A stretch of 64,000 nt of DNA from Granulicella sp. S156 (GTDB lineage Bacteria > Acidobacteriota > Terriglobia > Terriglobales > Acidobacteriaceae), in contig NZ_LMUH01000022.1 in assembly GCF_009766105.1 (NCBI RefSeq), positions 285,545 through 349,544 of the forward strand, read 5' to 3'. The position numbers were made by a program, and so were the translations under genes. Of the stretch, positions 46,897 to 54,424 are shown piece by piece. The notes under the pieces were generated by a model that ran no database searches, was not told where the DNA came from, and was given only the letters and a program-made list of their open reading frames with translations. Position 1 is the stretch's first letter. The number at the start of each line of letters is the position of its first letter.

Positions 46897-48580
46897 GCTC
46901 TTCGAATATCTGCCCCTTCAGTTTCGCGTCGTCTATCGCCAGTTTCTGCTGCGCGTCATCGACCTGGAAGCGCTGTCGATTCAAGCCGATGTGACCCGGT
47001 TTCTCGGCCAGTTTGCCGGCGTGCTCCTCATGATCAGCCTGATTTATTCCCTTGGTCCGCTTTTTCACGTCGTCACCTTTAGCCAGGCCTTGCAGATGGA
47101 ACAATCGCTGATCTCGATGACGATGTTAGTGATCGGGCTGATTACGGTCGTCAGTTGGGACGCAGCCTTCCCCGACCGGCGCGATGTGCTGGTGCTTGCA
47201 CCGTTGCCGATAGCTCCACGTACGATCCTCTGTGCGAAGGTGGCGGCCTCGGTTGCAATACTGGGTATCGCCGTTCTTACCTTGAACACGCTCCCCAGCA
47301 TCGAATGCGCCGTAGTTCTTGGAACGCACCACGGCTCGTATGGGGGAGTATTGCGGTCCTTTGCGGCCTACTGGTTCACCCTGGCTGCAGCCAGCGCCTT
47401 CCTCTATTGCTCGGTACTTACCGTACAGGGATTCTCCGCTCTTCTTCTCCCCCGGCGCGTCTTTCTGCGGCTCTCTGCGATCCTGCAGCTTGTTGCCTTC
47501 GGCCTCTTCCTTGCGGCATATTTCCTGCAGCCCGACCTTCCAACCTATGCGCTCATGGCAGCCCCTGAGAATCACCAAGCCCTGATGCGGTTCCCTTGCT
47601 TCTGGTTCTTTGCGCTTGGCGATGAGTTGAACGGCACCTTACCCCCAGCGCTGATGTGGCTGGCATGGCGAGCCTGGATTGGACTGGGCTTTGCGGTATC
47701 TGGAGCAGCTGCTTCGTTGCTCCTCTGCTATGTGCGCACCTTGCGAAAGACGGTAGAAGAGCCCGACCTTGTACCGGCAGCGGGTGGGCTGCATTGGGCT
47801 CCACACTTTGGTAGTTCACTGCAAACCGCCATCGCGCTCTTCTGCATACGGTCCCTGACACGCAGCCGTCAGCATCGTGTTGCCTTTGCCTTTTATCTGG
47901 CTATCGTGTTCGCTATCGCACTCTCTCTCGTGCGAACTGCGTTGGCGGCTTCGGTACACGGTCCGCCAACGATGGACTTTATGCTGTGCACGTTCCTGAT
48001 GATGAGCTTTGCGGTGGTTGGACTGCGCAACGTGTTCTCGCTGCCGATTTCGCTCACGGCCAATTGGGTTTTGCGCATCACCCAACTACATCCAACGCAG
48101 AAGTACCTAGCCGCCACCAGATGGTCGCTGATCTTATTCGCGGCTCTACCCGTTTGGATTGGTTCGGCACTGTTGTCGTTCTCGTTCAGACCGTTGCACG
48201 AGATCGCGGCTCATCTTGCGGTTCTGGCTCTGCTTGGATTCATCTTTGCGGACCTAAGCCTGATCGGTTTTTATAAAGTTCCCTTCACCTGTTCTTACCT
48301 GCCCGGAAAATCGAATATTCAATTTGTGTTCTGGGGGTTCCTGGCTCTTTTCCTGCCTCTCGCGATGCTGGGTGCGGAGTATGAACGACGGGTGCTCAAC
48401 GATCCCGTTCGATTTAGCTGCGTGATAGGAGCCCTCGTCGCTGTCGCTTTGGGGCTTTGGGCTTTTAATCGTTATCGCGCAAAGTCCGCCGTTCTTTACT
48501 TTGAGGAGCTGCCGGAAGAGGTGATTACGACGCTCGGGCTTACGAAGCACATTCTGATTACGGAAGCGACGGGGTCGTGA
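46889..48580 (+). CDS. large multi-pass membrane protein, permease partner of the ABC ATPase
   Basis: 563 residues with about 12 hydrophobic segments and no soluble domain. The start MRKLFEYLPLQFRVVYRQF at 46889 overlaps the ATPase gene. The size and internal layout suggest a fused or duplicated six-helix exporter permease of the ABC-2 kind, although no specific motif could be identified. Working partner of the ATPase by context only. Confidence 0.75.
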   Translation: MRKLFEYLPLQFRVVYRQFLLRVIDLEALSIQADVTRFLGQFAGVLLMISLIYSLGPLFHVVTFSQALQMEQSLISMTMLVIGLITVVSWDAAFPDRRDVLVLAPLPIAPRTILCAKVAASVAILGIAVLTLNTLPSIECAVVLGTHHGSYGGVLRSFAAYWFTLAAASAFLYCSVLTVQGFSALLLPRRVFLRLSAILQLVAFGLFLAAYFLQPDLPTYALMAAPENHQALMRFPCFWFFALGDELNGTLPPALMWLAWRAWIGLGFAVSGAAASLLLCYVRTLRKTVEEPDLVPAAGGLHWAPHFGSSLQTAIALFCIRSLTRSRQHRVAFAFYLAIVFAIALSLVRTALAASVHGPPTMDFMLCTFLMMSFAVVGLRNVFSLPISLTANWVLRITQLHPTQKYLAATRWSLILFAALPVWIGSALLSFSFRPLHEIAAHLAVLALLGFIFADLSLIGFYKVPFTCSYLPGKSNIQFVFWGFLALFLPLAMLGAEYERRVLNDPVRFSCVIGALVAVALGLWAFNRYRAKSAVLYFEELPEEVITTLGLTKHILITEATGS

Positions 48581-48647
48581 ACGCAACTCTTATCGCCGGC
48601 GACCGCGTCGATAGATCGCACTTACAGTGCTCAAGATTTTCCTGACT

Positions 48648-48700
48648 TCATAACCCAGGGTTTCACCCTGGGCTATGATAGAGCCGCCCCTTCGGGGCTA
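48648..48700. repeat. REP-like double hairpin
   Basis: CATAACCCAGGGTttcACCCTGGGCTATG followed directly by GCCCCttcGGGGC, downstream of the ABC permease gene. This looks like a REP-type element. The rest of 48587-48815 shows only a short hairpin TTCGACatttttGCGTCGAA near 48738 and an A/T-rich stretch at 48785-48800. Confidence 0.65.
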
Positions 48701-48815
48701 GATTGTGCGTAGTTACAGCATCATCTTTACTGTTCGACATTTTTGCGTCGAATGCAATTGCTCTGAATGCTAGGTAGTGTCTTAATTTAATTTAGTGAAT
48801 TAGCTCTTAGTACAG

Positions 48816-49049
48816 CTAGGCTTTTCTTCCAAAGCGCTTACCAGAGTTATAAGGCTTCGGTGACGGCTTTGGTGGATGCCAACGGGGTATGTACTCCTTT
48901 TTATAAGAATCCCATTGCACGTAGACATCTGCGCCGCAGGTGCATTTGAACTTGTCTTCTTCGGGGAACTGGTAGCCCTCCGCAAGCATTTGCTTGCTTT
49001 CTGGAGTGAGTTCGCCCCGATGCTCGTTGTTGCTGGTCATGTTTGCCAT
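48816..49049 (-). CDS. small hypothetical protein with CxC motif
   Basis: 77 residues from ATG 49049 (or 74 from the ATG three codons later). Low GC for the region. It contains ESKQMLAEGYQFPEEDKFKC followed by TCGADVYVQWD, so one C-x-C pair, and ends in a basic, proline-rich tail (HPPKPSPKPYNSGKRFGRKA). No family recognised; two cysteines alone are not enough for a zinc ribbon. Flanked by a REP element and an A/T-rich stretch, which fits an accessory gene. Confidence 0.45.
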   Translation of the reverse strand: MANMTSNNEHRGELTPESKQMLAEGYQFPEEDKFKCTCGADVYVQWDSYKKEYIPRWHPPKPSPKPYNSGKRFGRKA

Positions 49050-49125
49050 GATTACGCTCACTCTAAAAGTAGTTCCATTGCCATTTATACGTGAGCGTGT
49101 CACGAAATTAGGACATTACCGAATG

Positions 49126-50205
49126 CTAAGGCTTGAACACAATCTTCATCGAATCCGGTTGCGGGTTTGATGCGAGGTGAATCGCAGCAGCGGCATCGTT
49201 GAGTGAGAACCGGTGCGAGATTAGTTGCGTGAGGTCGAGCTTGCCGGAGCGGTAGCCTTCGAAGACAAGATCGATGCCCTCCTGCTGGATCGCGACCGAG
49301 GCTGAGTACGAACCCATGAGGGTTTTCTCGTCCATGCATACGGCTGCGGGATCGAATGGCGCTGTGCCGTGCTGCGTGCTCGCGAAGAGCATCACGCGGC
49401 CACCGGGACGGATCGCCTGCATCGCGGTTGCGATCAGGGCGTCCGCACCGACTGCGACCAGAGCCACATCGGCTCCTCGGCCTTCGGTTGCGGCCTTTGC
49501 TGCTGCTACGACATCGCCGCGTGCGTCGAGCGGATGATCCAATCCGAACTTCGCGGCGATGGCGTGGCGCTCGGCATACATGTCTGAGGTCAGCACGGTT
49601 GCACCGGTCTGCCTTGCGAGCGCGGCCAGTAGGATGCCAATGCTTCCCTGTCCGATCACGAGCACGGTGTCGTCCGGCTCAAGATTCAGGAGACGGATTG
49701 CCTTGAAGCAGGTGTTCACCGGTTCGATGAACGCTGCCTGCTCAAACGGAATGTCGTCGGGAATCCTGATGAGGCCGGCGGGAGTAACACCATCGCCGAC
49801 GATCCAATCCATCACGCGGATGTACTGTGCAAAGCCGCCGCCTGCCGCTTCCCCTAAACCTGCAGTCGTTCCCACCAGCTTGTAGCGCTCGCACTGCGCG
49901 AAGGTCTGCTTGCGGCAGTAGAAGCACTGTCCGCATGGGATATGGTGAAAGGCCATTACACGGTCGCCGATGCTGAACCCATGTACACCTTCGCCAACAG
50001 CCGCGATGGTGCCTGCCATCTCGTGGCCGAAGACGCGCGGTGCGGAGTGCGACCCTGTGTGGATCTTCTTCAAGTCCGTTCCGCAGATGCCGCAGGTGTC
50101 GATGCGGACCAGCACCTCACCCGGGCCTATCTCGGGGATTGCAATTGTTTCGGTACGAACGTCATCGGGAGCACGGTAGACAGCGGCTTGCATGGTACTA
50201 GACAT
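49126..50205 (-). CDS. zinc-dependent medium-chain alcohol dehydrogenase
   Basis: 359 residues. GroES-like N domain with catalytic zinc ligands Cys in DTCGICGTDLKK and His-Glu in RVFGHEMAGTI. Structural zinc site CGQCFYCRKQTFAQC with all four cysteines. Rossmann motif VLVIGQGSIGILLAALA. Similar in style to sorbitol/threonine dehydrogenases. The substrate is unclear. It lies downstream of the hopanoid operon in the same direction, but a 153-base gap with its own repeats separates them, so linkage is uncertain. Confidence 0.9.
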   Translation of the reverse strand: MSSTMQAAVYRAPDDVRTETIAIPEIGPGEVLVRIDTCGICGTDLKKIHTGSHSAPRVFGHEMAGTIAAVGEGVHGFSIGDRVMAFHHIPCGQCFYCRKQTFAQCERYKLVGTTAGLGEAAGGGFAQYIRVMDWIVGDGVTPAGLIRIPDDIPFEQAAFIEPVNTCFKAIRLLNLEPDDTVLVIGQGSIGILLAALARQTGATVLTSDMYAERHAIAAKFGLDHPLDARGDVVAAAKAATEGRGADVALVAVGADALIATAMQAIRPGGRVMLFASTQHGTAPFDPAAVCMDEKTLMGSYSASVAIQQEGIDLVFEGYRSGKLDLTQLISHRFSLNDAAAAIHLASNPQPDSMKIVFKP

Positions 50206-50249
50206 GATCTATCCAGAATACTAGGGTGAGCGAAATCGCTATAGTCTTT

Positions 50250-50356
50250 CCCTCTTGGCTCTTGCGCTCTTGACTCATAGCTGAATAGAAGCCATGGCAA
50301 CGCTGGGAGTGCGGGGATATATGAGCAACGAGCTACGAGGGATCCAGCTACGAGTG
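50250..50356. repeat. CTCTTGGCTC / GAGCTACGAG-type short repeats
   Basis: The spacer between hpnG and the dehydrogenase holds ctcttggctcttgcgctcttgactcatagctgaa and, 50 bases on, the inverse-looking gagcaacgagctacgag..ccagctacgagt. A related string (actcatagctcttagctgaa) lies upstream of nuoH at 6745-6765. Confidence 0.45.
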
Positions 50357-50358
50357 GG

Positions 50359-51039
50359 TTAGGTGGACGCTATCGTCTCAAGCAGCGCCTTGTGCAGGTT
50401 TGTCAGGGCGCCCGTGCTGGCGCGTCCAAGCTGCATCGCCTTCGGCCAGCTCTGCGGCCGCAGAGCTGTGTGAAGGGCAAAGGCCCCTGTGCGAAAGTGC
50501 CCATTCTTTCCAGCGAATCGTGTCAGCGATTCGAGTTCAAAGTCATGGGCATCGGAGACCGCCTTGATCGCGCGAAACGACAGGCTGTGCGCTGCAGCAA
50601 GCCTAGCAACGGTCGCGGCTTCCATATCGACGATTGCCGCAGCATAGGTTTCGGCGAGACGGGCTTTTTCGCGAATGCTCGCAATCGTCTCGGTGGTTAC
50701 CAGGATGTGCGGTGTCTGTGAAGTCCTGGCGGCAAACCGTTCTCCGGTGCGCGCTTCGATCACTATTGTCGCTTCCACGACGTCGCCTACAGCCAGCGTT
50801 GCCGTGCAAGCGCCCGCCAGGCCTGTTGATACGACCGTCGTAATGGGTGCGGCTGCAAGGGCCGCCTGAAAGGCCTGCGTGACGCGCTGCGATCCCATTC
50901 CCCCAGCGACCACGATGGCGTGGGGTAGCCGGTGCAGATGGATGCCACGACGCAGCAACTCGGCATCCGGTTTAGTACCGCGCACGAGTGCGGCAATCTC
51001 TCGTGGCAGAGCGGCGATGATGGCGAGGCGTGGCGGCAT
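50359..51039 (-). CDS. hpnG: hopanoid-associated nucleosidase/phosphorylase HpnG
   Basis: 226 residues, nucleoside phosphorylase fold. HpnG removes adenine from adenosylhopane to give ribosylhopane or its phosphate on the way to bacteriohopanetetrol-type hopanoids. Visible motifs: VVSTGLAGACTATLAVGDVV, the ribose-binding AAIVDMEAATVARLA and the base-site Asp in FRAIKAVSDAHDFEL. It is the last gene of the hopanoid operon, six bases after hpnA. Confidence 0.88.
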   Translation of the reverse strand: MPPRLAIIAALPREIAALVRGTKPDAELLRRGIHLHRLPHAIVVAGGMGSQRVTQAFQAALAAAPITTVVSTGLAGACTATLAVGDVVEATIVIEARTGERFAARTSQTPHILVTTETIASIREKARLAETYAAAIVDMEAATVARLAAAHSLSFRAIKAVSDAHDFELESLTRFAGKNGHFRTGAFALHTALRPQSWPKAMQLGRASTGALTNLHKALLETIAST

Positions 51040-51045
51040 AGAGAG

Positions 51046-52050
51046 CTAAACCTGTTTCGAAGGCTTGGGCGCATAGCCGTTGGCGATGAACCATCGGCAG
51101 GCTTCGCGCAGGGCGGCTTCCACCGAGCGTACTTGAAATCCGAGCTCGCGTTCTGCTTTTGCGGAGCTGGCGAACATCATCTTCTTGCCCATACGCACGG
51201 CTTCCACTGTGGCACGAGGCTCTTTGCCGCGCAGCTTGCCGGTGATGTTCTCGTCGAAGAAGGCGAACGCCATTGCCACAGCGTGCGGAACCTTGTGTTT
51301 CGGCGAAGGCAGCCCTGTGATCGCGGCGAGGCGGTCCAGTATTTGCTTGAGCGTAAGGTTTTCGCCGCCGAGGATGTAGCGTTCTCCGGACGTTCCGCGT
51401 TCCAGCGCTACAAGATGAGCGCTGGCGATCTCAGAGACATCCACCAGATTTAAACCTGTATCGACATACGCCGGGAAGTTGCGGTTGAGGAAGTCGACCA
51501 CAATGCGTCCAGTGGGCGTGGGCTTGGTATCGAGTGCGCCAATGGGCGTTGTTGGATTGAGGAGGATGACTTGCTGCCCCGCTCGGGCTGCGTCGATCGC
51601 CACCTGTTCGGCAAGCCACTTCGAGCGCTTGTAGTGGCCGATCATGTGGGCCTCGCTTACAGGCGTGTCTTCGTCGACGATGGTACCGTCGTGCTTGAAG
51701 CCCATCGTTGCGACGCTGCTGGTGTAGACCACTCGCGGTACGCCGGCCTCACGAGCCAGACGCAACAGTTCTCGTGTGCCTTCGACGTTGGCCCGGTACA
51801 TATCGGCTGGATCGGGAACCCACAGCCTGTAGTCGGCGGCGACGTGCAGCACGGCGTCGCAGCCCTGCAACGCAGAGGCAAAGCCTGCAGGCTCGCGCAG
51901 ATCGCCGGTTACAAGTTCAGCGTCTTTGGGGAGATGAGTGAGGTTTGAGGTCTTGCGTGTGAGTAGACGAAGCTTCGCGCCTTGTTCTGCAGCGAGCGAT
52001 GCGATGTGCGAGCCGACGAAGCCTGTGGCACCGGTTACAAACAGCCTCAT
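51046..52050 (-). CDS. hpnA: hopanoid-associated sugar epimerase HpnA
   Basis: 334 residues, extended SDR family. NAD-binding VTGATGFVGSHIASLA, YTSSVATMGF and catalytic YKRSKWLAEQ (YxxxK). HpnA proteins accompany hopanoid genes and are thought to act on the side-chain sugar or headgroup. The ATG overlaps the stop of a PIN-toxin gene (ATGA at 52050-52047), so its translation depends at least partly on that of the toxin. Confidence 0.88.
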   Translation of the reverse strand: MRLFVTGATGFVGSHIASLAAEQGAKLRLLTRKTSNLTHLPKDAELVTGDLREPAGFASALQGCDAVLHVAADYRLWVPDPADMYRANVEGTRELLRLAREAGVPRVVYTSSVATMGFKHDGTIVDEDTPVSEAHMIGHYKRSKWLAEQVAIDAARAGQQVILLNPTTPIGALDTKPTPTGRIVVDFLNRNFPAYVDTGLNLVDVSEIASAHLVALERGTSGERYILGGENLTLKQILDRLAAITGLPSPKHKVPHAVAMAFAFFDENITGKLRGKEPRATVEAVRMGKKMMFASSAKAERELGFQVRSVEAALREACRWFIANGYAPKPSKQV

Positions 52051-52484
52051 ACGCCCAGCCAGTGCAGAGACAAAATGTTAGCTGACGCCAGTGGCAGAAA
52101 GTCCGAGTCACCCGTGACAAGAGGCGCATTGCGCTCGATACTTAACGCCGCACCAAATGCATCAGCGTACGAGATATTGTGAACGCCTTTCAATCGCGCA
52201 GCGACATCTACGTGACTATCGCTTACGGAGATGATCTCAATCGGCAAGGCTCGCAGATGCCGCATAAGCAACCCCGCAGCTGTTTCATCGTATTTCTTGA
52301 CGACCGAATAGTAGACTTCGCCAAGATTGAGTCGGCTCATACATAGGTGGATTTCTCCGCGACTCGCGGATTCCAGCATGTTTGTAAAGAGATTCACAAC
52401 TGGCGAACGTTTGTAGAACCATTCAAGAACAGGCCACGCGTCCACGACCAGTACGGGGACATTAACCAAACTTCTCGGCATCAT
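52047..52484 (-). CDS. VapC-type PIN-domain toxin
   Basis: 145 residues. PIN ribonuclease acidic residues are all in place: D15 in LVVDAWPVLEWF, E56 in RLNLGEVYYSV, D108 in ISYADAFGAAL and D126/D128 in LVTGDSDFLPL. Such toxins cleave tRNA or rRNA when not held by their antitoxin. The start overlaps the upstream antitoxin gene by 23 bases. The stop overlaps the hpnA start. Unusual place: inside a biosynthetic operon. Confidence 0.85.
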   Translation of the reverse strand: MMPRSLVNVPVLVVDAWPVLEWFYKRSPVVNLFTNMLESASRGEIHLCMSRLNLGEVYYSVVKKYDETAAGLLMRHLRALPIEIISVSDSHVDVAARLKGVHNISYADAFGAALSIERNAPLVTGDSDFLPLASANILSLHWLGV

Positions 52485-52725
52485 GCGCCCGTTCCCACTC
52501 CCGCTCGCTCTTCAGTGCTTCGATTGGATCTGGGCCGCCGGCAAGAATGCCCTGAAGAAGTTCCCAGGGATATTTAATCTCTGCCTTTGGGTGCTCGATC
52601 GTTACGCCTGCGAGCGACTGCGTAATGTAATGTGTACTCGTTTCACGAAGGTGTAGAAACTCTCGCAGATCGTTATCGATCTCGATAGCGGGCGCTGACG
52701 GTAGAACGACAGGTTGGGCTGCCAT
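52462..52725 (-). CDS. VapB-like antitoxin
   Basis: 87 residues, acidic, directly before and overlapping the PIN toxin gene. No obvious AbrB or ribbon-helix-helix signature; the middle part DNDLREFLHLRETSTHYITQ may be the DNA-binding helix region, and the C terminus (EALKSEREWERAHDAEKFG) is the sort of helix that wraps a PIN toxin. A perfect AGGAGG ribosome site lies seven bases upstream of the ATG. Called antitoxin from size, overlap and partner. Confidence 0.7.
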   Translation of the reverse strand: MAAQPVVLPSAPAIEIDNDLREFLHLRETSTHYITQSLAGVTIEHPKAEIKYPWELLQGILAGGPDPIEALKSEREWERAHDAEKFG

Positions 52726-52742
52726 GGCTACACCTCCTGCAA

Positions 52743-53213
52743 CTAGTCTAGCTTCTCCGGCGCGATCTGAATATTCTTCTCGCCCGCTGCCTTCTTCTCC
52801 CAGTACTTCTTGACCCAGGCGTCAAAGGTTTTTCCGGCGGCGGTATCGCGGCCGGAGAACTGCAAGCCAGCGATATCCGAGTATGGAATATTGACGCGCT
52901 CCACCGTCGTGCTCGCAGGTGCGCCTTTGGGGGGCGTTGGAATAAGCCGGACCACCGAGTTGTCCAGCGTGGTTCCTAAGCGGCGATCGTAGAGGTAGCC
53001 CTCAACCGTCGAGCCGCCCTTGAGCGTTATCGTGATGTCGCCGCGATAGTCGAACGCCTTCTCCAGCGCCTCGCGAATCTCGGCATCACTAGCCATCGCG
53101 GGAATCGTGCCTTCGAGGTTGTCGCGTTCGCGGCCTGCAATGTGCTCGATCTCATCCGGCGTAGCGTGCTGGAGTTGCTCGATCTTCAGATGTTCCTGCT
53201 GTGCTGTCGCCAT
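52743..53213 (-). CDS. LSm-like small protein in the hopanoid operon
   Basis: 156 residues from ATG 53213, two bases after the hpnH stop, with GGGAG as ribosome site. The N-terminal half is helical and acidic (EHLKIEQLQHATPDEIEHIA). The centre FDYRGDITITLKGGSTVEGY followed by LYDRR reads like the Sm1 strand pattern of LSm/Hfq folds. The C-terminal part ends KKYWEKKAAGEKNIQIAPEK. No specific family could be named. Position between hpnH and hpnA makes a hopanoid-linked job (regulatory or structural) plausible. Confidence 0.65.
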   Translation of the reverse strand: MATAQQEHLKIEQLQHATPDEIEHIAGRERDNLEGTIPAMASDAEIREALEKAFDYRGDITITLKGGSTVEGYLYDRRLGTTLDNSVVRLIPTPPKGAPASTTVERVNIPYSDIAGLQFSGRDTAAGKTFDAWVKKYWEKKAAGEKNIQIAPEKLD

Positions 53214-53215
53214 CG

Positions 53216-54370
53216 TTAGTCTCCCGCTATGCTCGTCATTTTTTCGTTCACCGAAGTCGTCACCACTACCGGCGTCGGCTGCCCTGCAATCTGCACTAGT
53301 GGGCCGTGGCCTTCGGGCTTCCACTCGTTCAGCAGCTTCTGCGCGCCTTCGTCGTCGTACTTATCGAAGAAGATGGCCTTCGCCGTCTGGAGCAGCCCCT
53401 TGAACGAACCAAAGGTGTAGTTCACTCCCGAGGCTTCATAGCCGGAGTGCACCATGCAGTTGGCGCAGCGAGGGTTGCCGCTCTCCGTGCCATAGTTATG
53501 CCACTCGACCGAGTCCATCAACTCCTGGAAGGTATCGGCGTAGCCATCCTGCAACAGGTAGCAGGGCTTCTGCCAGCCGAAGATGGAGTAGGTGGGCATG
53601 CCCCACGGCGTGCAGGTCAGATCCTTCTTGCCCATCAGGAACTCCATGAACATGGGCGAAGCATTGAACCGCCAGGTCTTCTTGCGGTTCGACAGGATGC
53701 TGCGGAACAGCTTGCGAGACTTTGCGCGACCGAGGAAGTGCTGCTGGTCAGGGGCCTTGTCGTAGGTGTAGCCGGGGCTCACCATCATCGACTCAACGCC
53801 CGCTTCCATGAGCTGATCGAAGTGCCTGCGCACGGAGTTCGGATCGGCGCCGTCGAAGAGCGTGGTGTTCGTGGTTACGCGGAATCCCGCAGCGACGGCA
53901 GCATTCACGCCTTCCATGGCGATGTCATAGCCGCCCTCGCGGCAGACACCGAAATCGTGGTGCTCTCTCTCGCCGTCGACGTGCACCGAGAAACTCAGGT
54001 ACTTCGACGGCGTGAAGAGGTGCAGCTTCTCCTTGAGCAGAAGAGCGTTGGTGCACATGTACACGTACTTCTTGCGTGCCACGAGGCCGGCGACGATCTC
54101 CGGCATCTGCGGATGCAAAAGGGGCTCGCCACCCGGGATCGCGACCATCGGGGTGCCGCATTCTTCCGCCGCCTTGAAGCACTGCTCCGGGGTGAGTTCG
54201 GCCTTCAGGATGTGCGCCGGGTACTGAATCTTGCCGCAGCCGGCACAAGCCAGGTTGCAACGGAAAAGCGGCTCGAGCATCAGCACCAGCGGATAGCGCT
54301 TGCGCCCTGAAAACTTCTGCTTCAGGACGTAACTGGCTACGGTCCAGGCTTGTGATACAGGTACGGGCAT
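53216..54370 (-). CDS. hpnH: adenosylhopane synthase, radical SAM protein HpnH
   Basis: 384 residues. Attaches an adenosyl group to the hopanoid C30 skeleton, the first side-chain step. The radical-SAM cysteines are C38, C42 and C45 in FRCNLACAGCGKIQYP. The AdoMet GGE motif is IPGGEPLLHP. The C-terminal part adds the family-specific CTPWGMPTYSIFGWQKPCYL and the CANCMVHSGYEASGV cysteines. It follows shc by 54 bases in the same operon. Confidence 0.95.
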   Translation of the reverse strand: MPVPVSQAWTVASYVLKQKFSGRKRYPLVLMLEPLFRCNLACAGCGKIQYPAHILKAELTPEQCFKAAEECGTPMVAIPGGEPLLHPQMPEIVAGLVARKKYVYMCTNALLLKEKLHLFTPSKYLSFSVHVDGEREHHDFGVCREGGYDIAMEGVNAAVAAGFRVTTNTTLFDGADPNSVRRHFDQLMEAGVESMMVSPGYTYDKAPDQQHFLGRAKSRKLFRSILSNRKKTWRFNASPMFMEFLMGKKDLTCTPWGMPTYSIFGWQKPCYLLQDGYADTFQELMDSVEWHNYGTESGNPRCANCMVHSGYEASGVNYTFGSFKGLLQTAKAIFFDKYDDEGAQKLLNEWKPEGHGPLVQIAGQPTPVVVTTSVNEKMTSIAGD

Positions 54371-54424
54371 GCTGAGTACTCCTTAGAGGGCTTCGTATGA
54401 TCTATTCGATGTTGCTATAGGGCT

